In this document: positions 28,180-37,250 of the stretch, piece by piece | Layout of the letters: the number at the start of each line of letters is the position of its first letter | Position numbering within the stretch: the stretch's first letter is position 1 | From: Bacteroidia bacterium 43-41 | Lineage (GTDB): Bacteria; Bacteroidota; Bacteroidia; Bacteroidales; Dysgonomonadaceae | Assembly (NCBI GenBank): GCA_001898165.1 | Contig: MKTD01000059.1 | Location: 1 to 38,855 of the forward strand | DNA: 38,855 bases | Reading direction: 5' to 3' | Program-made: the position numbers and the translations under genes | The notes under the pieces: generated by a model | Seen by the model: the letters and a program-made list of their open reading frames with translations, nothing else | Told to the model about the DNA's origin: nothing | Database searches by the model: none

Positions 28180-31100
28180 ATGAAACATATAAAACTTATC
28201 ATAATCTGCTTGCTCATCGCAGGCGGACTTCAAGCCCAAATGCCGCAGGGCAGGACAAATGCCACCATTATCGCAGACGCGCTGGCACAACTCCCGGCCG
28301 GGGATCAAACCAAATACAGCCGGACGATGACCGATCTGGTTTCCACAGGCGAACAAGGTTTGTTGGATTTAATCGGACGAATGAACCCTCCCGGAAATAA
28401 AAGCAACGAAGCATTGAACTACGCCATCAGCGGATGGACAAACTTTGTGGCAAACGACAATGCCAAGCGGACCATCGCGGCAGATGCTTTCGGAAAAGCA
28501 CTGGACCAATCGTTGGACAATGAGGTAAAAGCCTTTGTCATCCGCCAGCTCGCACGAATAGGATCCGATAACAACGTGGAAGTATTATCTGCTTTCCTGA
28601 ACGATGCATACCTTTCGGCTCCGGCTGCACAGGCGCTGGTTTCCATCGGAACGGAAAAAGCCAAGCAAGCTATCGCCTCAGCTTTACCGGGCAGCACCAC
28701 GGATGCCGTAAAACTCAATCTCGTGAACGCACTCGGCCAGGCAGGATATAACCGTGCCGAACCTGCATTGCTCTCAGCCCTGGCTCAAAATCCTTCCGCC
28801 GAGCTTAACAATGTACTGCTTACGGCTTTAGGAAGCTTGGGAAGCAGCAACGCCCTTGTTCCGCTGAAAAATGCCGCACAACAAATCAATTATTCCTATC
28901 AGCCAAACAACAGTGCAACGGCATCTTACATTTCCTTGTTAAAAAGATTGGTCAACTCCGATGCTCAATCGGTGAAAAAAGAGGCTGAAGATTTGCTCGC
29001 TTTTGCGGCAAAACAAAATCGTCCCGAACTGAAAGTAGCGGCTTCGCAACTTTTACTGGAGATTCCTTCAACAAACAAAAACGATCTCCTCAAAAGTGCA
29101 TTGAAAGACGGGGACATCACCTACCTGGCCCCTGTACTCAACGCCTACCCTTTCAGTAACGACCGGAAAGCTGTTGAAATGATCGTCAAAGGGCTCAATC
29201 CAAAGGCTCCTGCAGAGAAACAAACCGCCATTATTTACTGGCTGGGCGACAAAAATGTACCAAATGCAGCCGGCTTGCTTGCAACTTACGCCAAATCCGA
29301 CAACAAAATGGTGCAAAAAGCAGCCATCTCATCGTTGGCAAAAATCGGTAACGAACAAGCGATGCTTGCATTAGCCGAATTGCTGAAAAGCAACAACGAA
29401 GAAACGGTATTGCTGGCCCAGAACGCCTTGTCAACCTACAAGGGCGACATTTCCTATACGCTTGCGTCCGTTTTTGAGAAAAGCGGCGATGCCGGGAAAA
29501 AAGCAATCCTCCAACTTATTGCCAACCGGAAAATGGAAAACCAGTACAATCTGGTGTATAACCAAATGTTCACGAACAACGAAGCCGTAAAAGCAGAAGC
29601 TGCCAATACGCTTCAACACGTTTCCACCGATAAAAATCTGCCCGATTTATTCGCGCTGCTCGAACAATCGGATGCCAGCTATGTTCCCGCTCTCCAACAA
29701 GCTATAAACGCAGCATTATCCAATCTTCCGGTTGATGAACAAATGAAATTGGTGACAGGTCAGATGGGTAAATCGGCAAAAAAACATCTTTACTATACAG
29801 CATTGGCAAACAGCGGATCCCAAGAAGCAATGGAGATGATTACCAAAGCTTACAACAGCGAAACGGGTGCAAATAAAAATGCCGCTTTCGATGCGCTGAC
29901 CAATTGGAAATCATTCAACGCCATTTATCCGATGCTGGATATCGCCAGAAACAGCAACAATAAAGACGAATTGGGCAAAGTGACGGATGCCATCGTCGCT
30001 ACTATCAATAAATCCGGTGAAACAGGCGCCGTAAAATATCTTTATCTGCGTGAAGCCATGCAGTTTGCGCAAACCGACAAGCAGAAAAACGATATTCTCC
30101 GCCTGTTGGGCAATACCGGACAATATCAGGCAATGCTTTTTGTAGTTCCGTTCATGGATGATCCGGCCTTGAGTGAAAATGCAGCGTTGGCAGCCATGAA
30201 TATCGCCACAAATAATCCTGCTTTTGCAGGCGCCGAAACCACCAAGATCCTGAATAAAGTGAGCAAAACCCTGAAAAACCCCGATGCCGGTTATCAGCGT
30301 GAGTCCATCAAAAAATACTTGGATGAAAATCCGCAGGGGGGAGGTTTTGTCTCCATTTTCAACGGTAAAAACCTTGACGGATGGAAAGGATTGGTGGAAA
30401 ACCCCGTCAAACGTGCCAAAATGACGCCGAAAGAGCTGGCCGCCGCCCAGGAAAAGGCCGATAAACAAATGGCGTTGGATTGGAAAGTAAAAGACGGATT
30501 AATCGTCTTTGACGGAAAAGGGTATGATAACCTTTGCACCGATAAACAATACGGCGATTTTGAAATGCTGGTTGACTGGAAACTCTATCCCGGGCCGGAA
30601 CCCGATGCAGGAATTTACCTCCGCGGGACACCGCAGGTTCAAATCTGGGATACCGCCCGTGTAAATGCTGGAGCACAGGTGGGGTCGGGCGGACTGTATA
30701 ACAACCAGAAAAATCCGAGCAAACCGCTAAAGGTCGCCGACCAGAAAGTGGACGAATGGAACACGTTCCGCATCAAGATGGTTGGCGAACAGGTTTCGGT
30801 GTGGCTCAACGATGAATTGGTCACCGATAACGTAGTACTGGAAAACTACTGGGACAGAAGCCAACCCATCTTCCCGACCGAACAGATTGAACTGCAGGCT
30901 CACGGTAGCAAAGTCGCTTATCGGGATATCTTTGTCAAGGAAATTGAACGCCCCGAGCCGTTCCAACTCTCCGCTGATGAGAAGAAAGAGGGTTTCCGCG
31001 TACTCTTCGACGGAACCAACCTGGACGAATGGACAGGGAACAAAAAAGACTATGTGGTGGAAAACGGAAACATCGTGCTACATCCCAGCCAGAGTTTTGG

Positions 31101-31566
31101 CGGAAATCTTTATACCAGGGAACAATTCGGTAATTTTATTATTCGTTTCGAGTTTATGCTCACTCCAGGTGCCAATAACGGATTGGGCATCCGCACACCG
31201 CAGGAAGGCGATGCCGCGTACGAAGGGATGGAGTTGCAGATCCTCGATAACGAAGCGCCTGTTTATAAAGACCTCCAAGTGTATCAATATCACGGTTCGG
31301 TTTATGGCGTAATCCCCGCTAAACGCGGCTACCTGAAACCAGTAGGTGAATGGAATTACCAGGAAGTGGTTGCTAATGGCGACAACATCAAAGTTATCCT
31401 TAACGGGACAACTATCCTCGACGGCAATATCCGCAAGGCCTCCAAAAACGGCACCATCGACGGGAAAAACCATCCGGGATTGTTGAATAAAACCGGACAT
31501 ATCGGGTTCCTAGGCCACGGTTCGGAAGTGAAGTTCAGAAATATCCGGATAAAACCGTTGAAGTAG
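28180..31566 (+). CDS. Secreted HEAT-repeat protein with two DUF1080 (3-keto-glycoside hydrolase-type) domains
   Basis: The 1128-residue protein has a signal peptide (IIICLLIAGGLQAQ) and a long helical part with HEAT-like repeats (about 30-700; recurrent patterns such as KAAISSLAKIGNEQAMLALAELL). Two DUF1080 domains follow, at about 718-925 (FVSIFNGKNLDGWKG) and about 936-1128 (FRVLFDGTNLDEWTG). DUF1080 proteins have a jelly-roll fold, and characterised members cleave 3-keto-glycosides. Directly upstream genes encode Gfo/Idh/MocA enzymes that can make the 3-keto group, so an oxidise-then-cleave pathway is likely. The helical repeats may present a polymer or hold partner enzymes. The tandem domains may differ in specificity. 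The operon ends at the terminator at 31608. Confidence 0.87.
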   Translation: MKHIKLIIICLLIAGGLQAQMPQGRTNATIIADALAQLPAGDQTKYSRTMTDLVSTGEQGLLDLIGRMNPPGNKSNEALNYAISGWTNFVANDNAKRTIAADAFGKALDQSLDNEVKAFVIRQLARIGSDNNVEVLSAFLNDAYLSAPAAQALVSIGTEKAKQAIASALPGSTTDAVKLNLVNALGQAGYNRAEPALLSALAQNPSAELNNVLLTALGSLGSSNALVPLKNAAQQINYSYQPNNSATASYISLLKRLVNSDAQSVKKEAEDLLAFAAKQNRPELKVAASQLLLEIPSTNKNDLLKSALKDGDITYLAPVLNAYPFSNDRKAVEMIVKGLNPKAPAEKQTAIIYWLGDKNVPNAAGLLATYAKSDNKMVQKAAISSLAKIGNEQAMLALAELLKSNNEETVLLAQNALSTYKGDISYTLASVFEKSGDAGKKAILQLIANRKMENQYNLVYNQMFTNNEAVKAEAANTLQHVSTDKNLPDLFALLEQSDASYVPALQQAINAALSNLPVDEQMKLVTGQMGKSAKKHLYYTALANSGSQEAMEMITKAYNSETGANKNAAFDALTNWKSFNAIYPMLDIARNSNNKDELGKVTDAIVATINKSGETGAVKYLYLREAMQFAQTDKQKNDILRLLGNTGQYQAMLFVVPFMDDPALSENAALAAMNIATNNPAFAGAETTKILNKVSKTLKNPDAGYQRESIKKYLDENPQGGGFVSIFNGKNLDGWKGLVENPVKRAKMTPKELAAAQEKADKQMALDWKVKDGLIVFDGKGYDNLCTDKQYGDFEMLVDWKLYPGPEPDAGIYLRGTPQVQIWDTARVNAGAQVGSGGLYNNQKNPSKPLKVADQKVDEWNTFRIKMVGEQVSVWLNDELVTDNVVLENYWDRSQPIFPTEQIELQAHGSKVAYRDIFVKEIERPEPFQLSADEKKEGFRVLFDGTNLDEWTGNKKDYVVENGNIVLHPSQSFGGNLYTREQFGNFIIRFEFMLTPGANNGLGIRTPQEGDAAYEGMELQILDNEAPVYKDLQVYQYHGSVYGVIPAKRGYLKPVGEWNYQEVVANGDNIKVILNGTTILDGNIRKASKNGTIDGKNHPGLLNKTGHIGFLGHGSEVKFRNIRIKPLK

Positions 31567-31607
31567 CATCCGGGACAAACGACTTCCAAGTCACTTGAAT
31601 TGAACAC

Positions 31608-31651
31608 AAAAAACTATTAGCAAGTTTTAAATGCTTCGCTAATAGTTTTTT
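31608..31651 (+). terminator. Strong intrinsic terminator after the DUF1080 gene
   Basis: AAAAAACTATTAGC (31608-31621) pairs perfectly with GCTAATAGTTTTTT (31638-31651) across a 16-base loop, and the right arm merges with a run of eight T at 31646-31653. It begins 41 bases after the stop at 31566. The A-run on the left also makes it usable from the other strand. It marks the end of the 24601-31566 operon. Confidence 0.85.
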
Positions 31652-31683
31652 TTATAAATTTGTGAAGTAATGCGACAAATAAA

Positions 31684-31983
31684 ATGAAAACAAAAAATGA
31701 ATATATCCAATTACTACACTCTTCGGATAAATTACTATCGCAACAATTCGGCGTTCGCTCTTTACGGCTATTTGGCTCCGTTGCGCGCGACGAACACACT
31801 TCTGCAAGCGATGTAGATATCTGTGTGGAAACGGAAACTCCTAACCCGTTTTTGATAATGGATTTGAAAGAGTATCTTGAAAATCTATTCGGCTGTTCCG
31901 TGGATATTGTTCGATTCAGGGAAAATATGAATCCGTATTTAAAAGAACGTATTGAAAAAGAAGGAATCTATGTCTTACAATAA
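31684..31983 (+). CDS. MntA-like minimal nucleotidyltransferase (antitoxin type)
   Basis: The 99-residue protein is a minimal nucleotidyltransferase. It has the family motif GSVARDEHTSASDVDIC near 37-53, with the G-S pair and the D-V-D metal ligands, and a third acidic residue in CSVDIVRF near 77. In MntA/HepT modules this protein attaches AMP to the HepT ribonuclease and silences it. The reading frame of a HepT-like stump overlaps its end at 31970. Since the toxin is truncated, this is probably an orphan antitoxin. A TAAATTTG at 31655-31662, just after the terminator, could be its -7 box. Confidence 0.82.
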   Translation: MKTKNEYIQLLHSSDKLLSQQFGVRSLRLFGSVARDEHTSASDVDICVETETPNPFLIMDLKEYLENLFGCSVDIVRFRENMNPYLKERIEKEGIYVLQ

Positions 31984-32089
31984 AGAACTGGCCATAAATA
32001 TTTTAAAGCAAATTGAAAAGGCAATTCAGCTTATACAAAATAGGACTTTAGAAATCGCTTTTAAAAGCTGTTCAAGCATTTATTCATAA
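31970..32089 (+). pseudogene. Truncated HepT-like toxin, N-terminal stump
   Basis: A frame starting at ATG 31970, overlapping the end of the nucleotidyltransferase gene by 14 bases, encodes MSYNKELAINILKQIEKAIQ and 19 further residues, then TAA at 32087-32089. The opening resembles the first helix of HepT-type (DUF86) proteins, which are normally about 110 residues and need an R-x4-H-x-Y motif further on. That motif is absent here and in the bases that follow, so no active ribonuclease is expected. Confidence 0.65.
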
Positions 32090-32143
32090 ACTTTCATTAT
32101 AAACAGACTATTTCCCGCAACGAAATGGTCCTAATCCGAATAA

Positions 32144-33319
<1,176 letters not shown>

Positions 33320-33406
33320 TTCGCTGATTATCACACAAAATTTGTATTTCTCCGCTTTCTATGGTAAAAAAACAGCTAAAAAGTGGATAATTAATGAGAT
33401 TATGCC

Positions 33407-33414
33407 TATTTTTG
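33407..33414 (+). promoter_or_regulatory. Candidate -7 box before the ECF-type operon
   Basis: TATTTTTG matches the Bacteroidota -7 pattern TAnnTTTG, 46 bases before the ATG at 33460. A clear TTTG at the right distance upstream is missing (TGG at 33384-33386 is the nearest). The 140-base gap 33320-33459 shows no riboswitch fold that I recognise. Confidence 0.35.
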
Positions 33415-33459
33415 TGATATATGTAGCATTTTTCAACAAAATCATAAAACCATCAGATT

Positions 33460-33969
33460 ATGGCAACTACTGCAAAACTTTATTCACTCCACCTTAGCAA
33501 CACAAAAACCTATTTGTTTGCAATCGTTTTTGTAACCGGCAATTTATTGCTGCCGCAACTGGCGCATCTTGTTCCACAAGGAGGATTAATCCTGCTCCCC
33601 ATCTATTTCTTTACGCTGATTGCAGCGTATAAGTATGGGATCCACGTGGGGTTACTCACTGCAGTTTTATCGCCTTTGGCCAACAACCTGTTGTTCGGGA
33701 TGCCGCCATCTGCCATGCTCCCGGCAATCATCATCAAATCGGTTATTTTAGCGGTTGCGGCAGCCACGGCAGCCAAACATTTCGGGAAAGTTTCATTTCT
33801 TGGAATTTTGCTGGCAATCCTTGCCTATCAGGTGGTAGGCACCGGAATTGAGTGGGCAATGACTCAAAACTTTTTCACGGCTGTTCAGGATTTCCGTATC
33901 GGTGTTCCGGGAATGCTTATTCAACTTGTAGCCGGATATTTTGTACTGAAAGCATTGGCCAAAGTTTAA
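33460..33969 (+). CDS. ECF transporter S component-like membrane protein
   Basis: The 169-residue protein consists of about five or six hydrophobic segments with short loops. Size and pattern (GGLILLPIYFFTLIAAYKYG, VGLLTAVLSPLANNLLFGMPP, LPAIIIKSVILAVAAATAAKHFGK) match substrate-capture (S) components of energy-coupling-factor transporters, which bring vitamins, metal ions or nucleobase-like molecules across the inner membrane. No EcfA/EcfT genes are nearby, which is normal for group II S components that share a common energising module. Its operon partners, a phosphoribosyltransferase 17 bases downstream and a TonB receptor, suggest a base- or vitamin-like ligand. The subfamily cannot be named from the sequence. 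Confidence 0.65.
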   Translation: MATTAKLYSLHLSNTKTYLFAIVFVTGNLLLPQLAHLVPQGGLILLPIYFFTLIAAYKYGIHVGLLTAVLSPLANNLLFGMPPSAMLPAIIIKSVILAVAAATAAKHFGKVSFLGILLAILAYQVVGTGIEWAMTQNFFTAVQDFRIGVPGMLIQLVAGYFVLKALAKV

Positions 33970-33986
33970 ATAACTATCGAATAACA

Positions 33987-34385
33987 ATGTCCGGCAAGTC
34001 TTTTGAAGAAGTAATGCAAAGGTTTCGTGAGATTGAATTTCACGAAACTTTTGATATAATCGTGGCCATTGCCAACGGTGGAATTATTCCGGCGGCTATT
34101 CTGAATCAACGGTTGAATACTGAGATTCAGCTATTGAAAATTAATCTTCGTGATCCGTACCAAAAGCCTAAATACGATAGTCCCAGGCTGCTCTCGCCTG
34201 TCGATTTCAATTTCATGGGCAAAACCGTTCTTTTGGTGGAAGATCGCATAAAAACAGGGGCGACTGTACAATTCGCCATCGATCTTTTACAAGGTGCCAG
34301 ACAAATAAAGACCTTCGCGGTAAACGGAAATGCCGATTATGCGCTTTATAACGAAGATTGTTTCAAGTTTCCCTGGATTGTATGA
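33987..34385 (+). CDS. Small phosphoribosyltransferase-domain protein
   Basis: The ATG at 33987 gives 132 residues. The PRPP-binding motif of type I phosphoribosyltransferases is present as KTVLLVEDRIKTGATVQFA near 78-96, with acidic pair E-D followed by TGAT. IVAIANGGIIPAAIL near 27 is the pyrophosphate-loop region. At 132 residues it is shorter than most purine or pyrimidine enzymes, and its hood region is different, so the acceptor base is open. It lies between an ECF S component and a TonB receptor whose ATG overlaps its stop (ATGA), so it probably acts on, or is controlled by, whatever they import. It could also be a regulatory relative without catalysis. Confidence 0.75.
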   Translation: MSGKSFEEVMQRFREIEFHETFDIIVAIANGGIIPAAILNQRLNTEIQLLKINLRDPYQKPKYDSPRLLSPVDFNFMGKTVLLVEDRIKTGATVQFAIDLLQGARQIKTFAVNGNADYALYNEDCFKFPWIV

Positions 34386-36265
34386 GTAAATTAGCGTTTT
34401 TTCTCTGTGCATGCTTATCTGTTTCCTCAACCATCTGTGCGGATGAAAACAATCCGCCGCAAATTAACGATACCATCCGCCTGGATGAGGTGATCGTTAC
34501 CGGTACGCTGCCGAAAGTGAATCCGAGAAACGTCCCGATGAGCATTTCCGTCGTCGGTGAACGACAAATTCAAAACCGGCTGGAGCCGTCTCTTCTGCCG
34601 CTGCTTACCGAAGAAGTTCCCGGACTCTTCATCACTCAGCGCGGTGTGATGGGATACGGGGTGGCAGCCGGCGGCGCCGGAGGAATGAGCATTCGCGGAA
34701 TTGGCGGCACGCCCACATCGGGGGTGTTGGTGCTCATTGACGGACATCCGCAATATATGGGACTGATGGGGCATCCGCTTGCCGACAGTTACCAGTCGCT
34801 GATGGCCGAACGCGTGGAAGTGGTTCGCGGCCCGGCTTCGGTGCTTTACGGCTCCAATGCGATGGGCGGGGTAATCAACATCATTACTAAAGAACAGAAA
34901 CGGAACGGCGCCCGCCATTCGGCCCGGGTCATGTACGGGAACTACAATACCTTAAGCGCTGAAGCATCCGGCGGATGGAAGAAAGAGAGGTTGCGCGTCA
35001 ACGGGAACATCGGTTACAACCGTTCCGGCGGACATCGGGAAAATATGGATTTTGAACAGATAAACGGTTATGGAAAAATCGGGTACGATTTTACAAGGAA
35101 TTGGAGCGGCTTGATAGACTTGAACCTCTCAAATACCCGATCGTCCAATCCGGGCACGACAGCTGCTCCGATAATCGACAACGACGCCGATATCACGCGC
35201 GGGATGGCCTCTTTCGCCCTTGAGAATGAATACGAGAAGACATCCGGAGCGTTAATATTTTTCTACAATTCCGGGACGCACAGGATCAACGACGGATATT
35301 CAGAAGGACAACAGCCAAAACCGTTCCGATTCAATTCGGACGACCAGATGCTGGGGTTTTCGGCCTATCAGTCCTACGCCTTTTTCGAAGGGAACAGAAC
35401 CACTGCCGGATTCGATTTTCAGCGTTACGGAGGAAAGGCGTGGAATAAATTTCCCGACGAATCCAACAATGTGCAGTTGGCCGATGTGCACCTGAACGAC
35501 GTGGCCGGCTATATCAATGTACAACAAAGTTTACTGGAGAACAGGCTCACATTGAATGCGGGAATAAGGCTCGATAATCACGAAAAGAACGGCCCGGAAT
35601 GGATTCCGCAATTCGGATTAAGTTTCGCCCCTGCAGCTTCAACGGTTGTGAAAGCCGTCATAAGCAAAGGATTCCGGAACCCCACCATTCGCGAGATGTA
35701 TATGTTTCCACCGCAAAACCCGGATTTGCTTCCGGAAAGATTGATGAATTACGAAGTTTCGCTCATGCAGTCGTTGCTCCAAAACCGGTTGAATCTGGGG
35801 TTGAACCTGTTCTATATCAAAGGCGACAATATGATTCAGCAAGCCGAGCCGGGAATTGGCAAATGGGAAAACTCCGGAAAAGTGGAGAACAAAGGGTTCG
35901 AGATCAGCGCCGACTATCAAGCCACGCGCGATTTACGGTTATCGGCCAATTACAGTCTATTGGACATGACCTATAAGATATTGGCAGCTCCGGAACACAA
36001 GTTATACATGGGTGGAAGTTACACGAAAGAGAGGTGGAATCTCTCCACCGGTATCCAATACATTGGCAATTTGTATAAAGCCGTAAGGCCGGAGCCGGTA
36101 AGGGAGAGCTTTGTCCTTTGGAACGCCCGCATAAATTACCGGGCGCTTGGTTGGTTAGATCTATTTTTAAAAGGTGAAAATTTACTTGGACAGGAATACG
36201 AAATAAATGCCGGATATCCGATGCCGAAAACTACTCTCTTCGGCGGTGCCCAGTTACATTTTTGA
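34382..36265 (+). CDS. TonB-dependent outer membrane receptor (BtuB-like size, non-SusC)
   Basis: The ATG at 34382 begins a signal peptide (SKLAFFLCACLSVSSTICA) and gives 627 residues. A TonB-box-like DEVIVTG lies near 33, followed by the plug (MSIRGIGGTPTSGVLVLIDG, VEVVRGPASVLYGSNAMGGVINIIT) and a barrel ending in GGAQLHF. The length and lack of STN or carboxypeptidase-type domains place it with vitamin and metal-chelate receptors such as BtuB or siderophore receptors, not with SusC. It is translationally coupled to the phosphoribosyltransferase. It presumably imports the same small molecule as the ECF S component. The ligand is unknown. Confidence 0.92.
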   Translation: MSKLAFFLCACLSVSSTICADENNPPQINDTIRLDEVIVTGTLPKVNPRNVPMSISVVGERQIQNRLEPSLLPLLTEEVPGLFITQRGVMGYGVAAGGAGGMSIRGIGGTPTSGVLVLIDGHPQYMGLMGHPLADSYQSLMAERVEVVRGPASVLYGSNAMGGVINIITKEQKRNGARHSARVMYGNYNTLSAEASGGWKKERLRVNGNIGYNRSGGHRENMDFEQINGYGKIGYDFTRNWSGLIDLNLSNTRSSNPGTTAAPIIDNDADITRGMASFALENEYEKTSGALIFFYNSGTHRINDGYSEGQQPKPFRFNSDDQMLGFSAYQSYAFFEGNRTTAGFDFQRYGGKAWNKFPDESNNVQLADVHLNDVAGYINVQQSLLENRLTLNAGIRLDNHEKNGPEWIPQFGLSFAPAASTVVKAVISKGFRNPTIREMYMFPPQNPDLLPERLMNYEVSLMQSLLQNRLNLGLNLFYIKGDNMIQQAEPGIGKWENSGKVENKGFEISADYQATRDLRLSANYSLLDMTYKILAAPEHKLYMGGSYTKERWNLSTGIQYIGNLYKAVRPEPVRESFVLWNARINYRALGWLDLFLKGENLLGQEYEINAGYPMPKTTLFGGAQLHF

Positions 36266-36297
36266 AGTTACAGTATGAATAACAAATTAAAAACATT

Positions 36298-37239
36298 ATG
36301 GACAGACGAAATTTTTTAAAAGCTGTTGCCCTGACCGGCGCAGCCATCACAACCATTGAAGATGCCGATGCGATGAGCGTGTTGACGCAATCGTTTCAAA
36401 CAACCCATGCCGCGGCTAAATACGATTTGGTGGCCGTTCTGGGCGGTGAGCCCGAAGTGATGTTCCGCAAAGCGATTGATGAAATGGGAGGAATGAGAAA
36501 CTTCATCAGCAAAGGCGACAAAGTCTGTGTAAAACCGAACATAGGATGGGATAAAACACCTGAACTGGCGGCAAACACCAATCCGAAACTCGTACAGGAA
36601 ATTATCAAACAATGTTTTGATGCGGGAGCAAGGGAAGTAACGGTTTTCGACCATACCTGCGACGATTGGCGTAAATGCTACGCCAACAGCGGAATTGAAG
36701 AGGCAGCAAAAGCCGCCGGAGCAAAAGTGGTTCCCGCACATCAGGAATCGTATTACAAGAGCGTTTCTTTGCCAAAGGGCAAAAGCCTGAAAGAGGCCAA
36801 AATACATCAGGCAATTGTTGATTCCGACAAATGGATCAATGTACCCATCCTTAAGAATCACGGCGGCGCACAATTGACCATCTCCATGAAGAACTACATG
36901 GGAATTGTTTGGGACAGAGGATTTTTCCACGCTAACGATTTGCAGCAATGCATCGCCGATGTTTGTACGTATGCAAAACGTCCGGTCCTTAATGTAGTTG
37001 ATGCTTACCGGTTGATGAAAACAAGCGGTCCGAGAGGAAAATCGGAAGCCGATGTAGTATTATCGAAAGGCCTGTTCATCTCGCAAGACATTGTGGCCGT
37101 TGACACAGCTGCGGCTAACTTCTTTAACCAGGCCAGGGAGATGCCGTTGGATAAAGTTGGTCATCTGGCAAAAGGACAGGAACTAGGGGTCGGGACAATG
37201 AATCTCGATAAGCTGAATATCAGGAGGGTGCGAATTTAA
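36298..37239 (+). CDS. DUF362 domain-containing protein with Tat-like signal
   Basis: The 313-residue protein starts MDRRNFLKAVALTGAA, a twin-arginine type signal. The DUF362 features follow: VCVKPNIGWDKTPELAANTN, VTVFDHTCDDW, WINVPILKNHGGAQLTISMKNYMGIV and DKVGHLA near the end. DUF362 proteins are uncharacterised for the most part and are often fused or adjacent to ferredoxin domains. This one has few cysteines and probably relies on the polyferredoxin encoded 11 bases downstream. Together they look like a periplasmic or membrane-bound redox unit. The start ATG at 36298 is 32 bases after the receptor stop. Confidence 0.88.
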   Translation: MDRRNFLKAVALTGAAITTIEDADAMSVLTQSFQTTHAAAKYDLVAVLGGEPEVMFRKAIDEMGGMRNFISKGDKVCVKPNIGWDKTPELAANTNPKLVQEIIKQCFDAGAREVTVFDHTCDDWRKCYANSGIEEAAKAAGAKVVPAHQESYYKSVSLPKGKSLKEAKIHQAIVDSDKWINVPILKNHGGAQLTISMKNYMGIVWDRGFFHANDLQQCIADVCTYAKRPVLNVVDAYRLMKTSGPRGKSEADVVLSKGLFISQDIVAVDTAAANFFNQAREMPLDKVGHLAKGQELGVGTMNLDKLNIRRVRI

Positions 37240-37250
37240 TCAACTAAATT

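Noticed and set aside
33320-33459. Possible riboswitch upstream of the ECF S component
   Set aside because: Vitamin-type S components are often riboswitch-controlled, but I see no conserved aptamer blocks or convincing paired structure in these 140 AT-rich bases.
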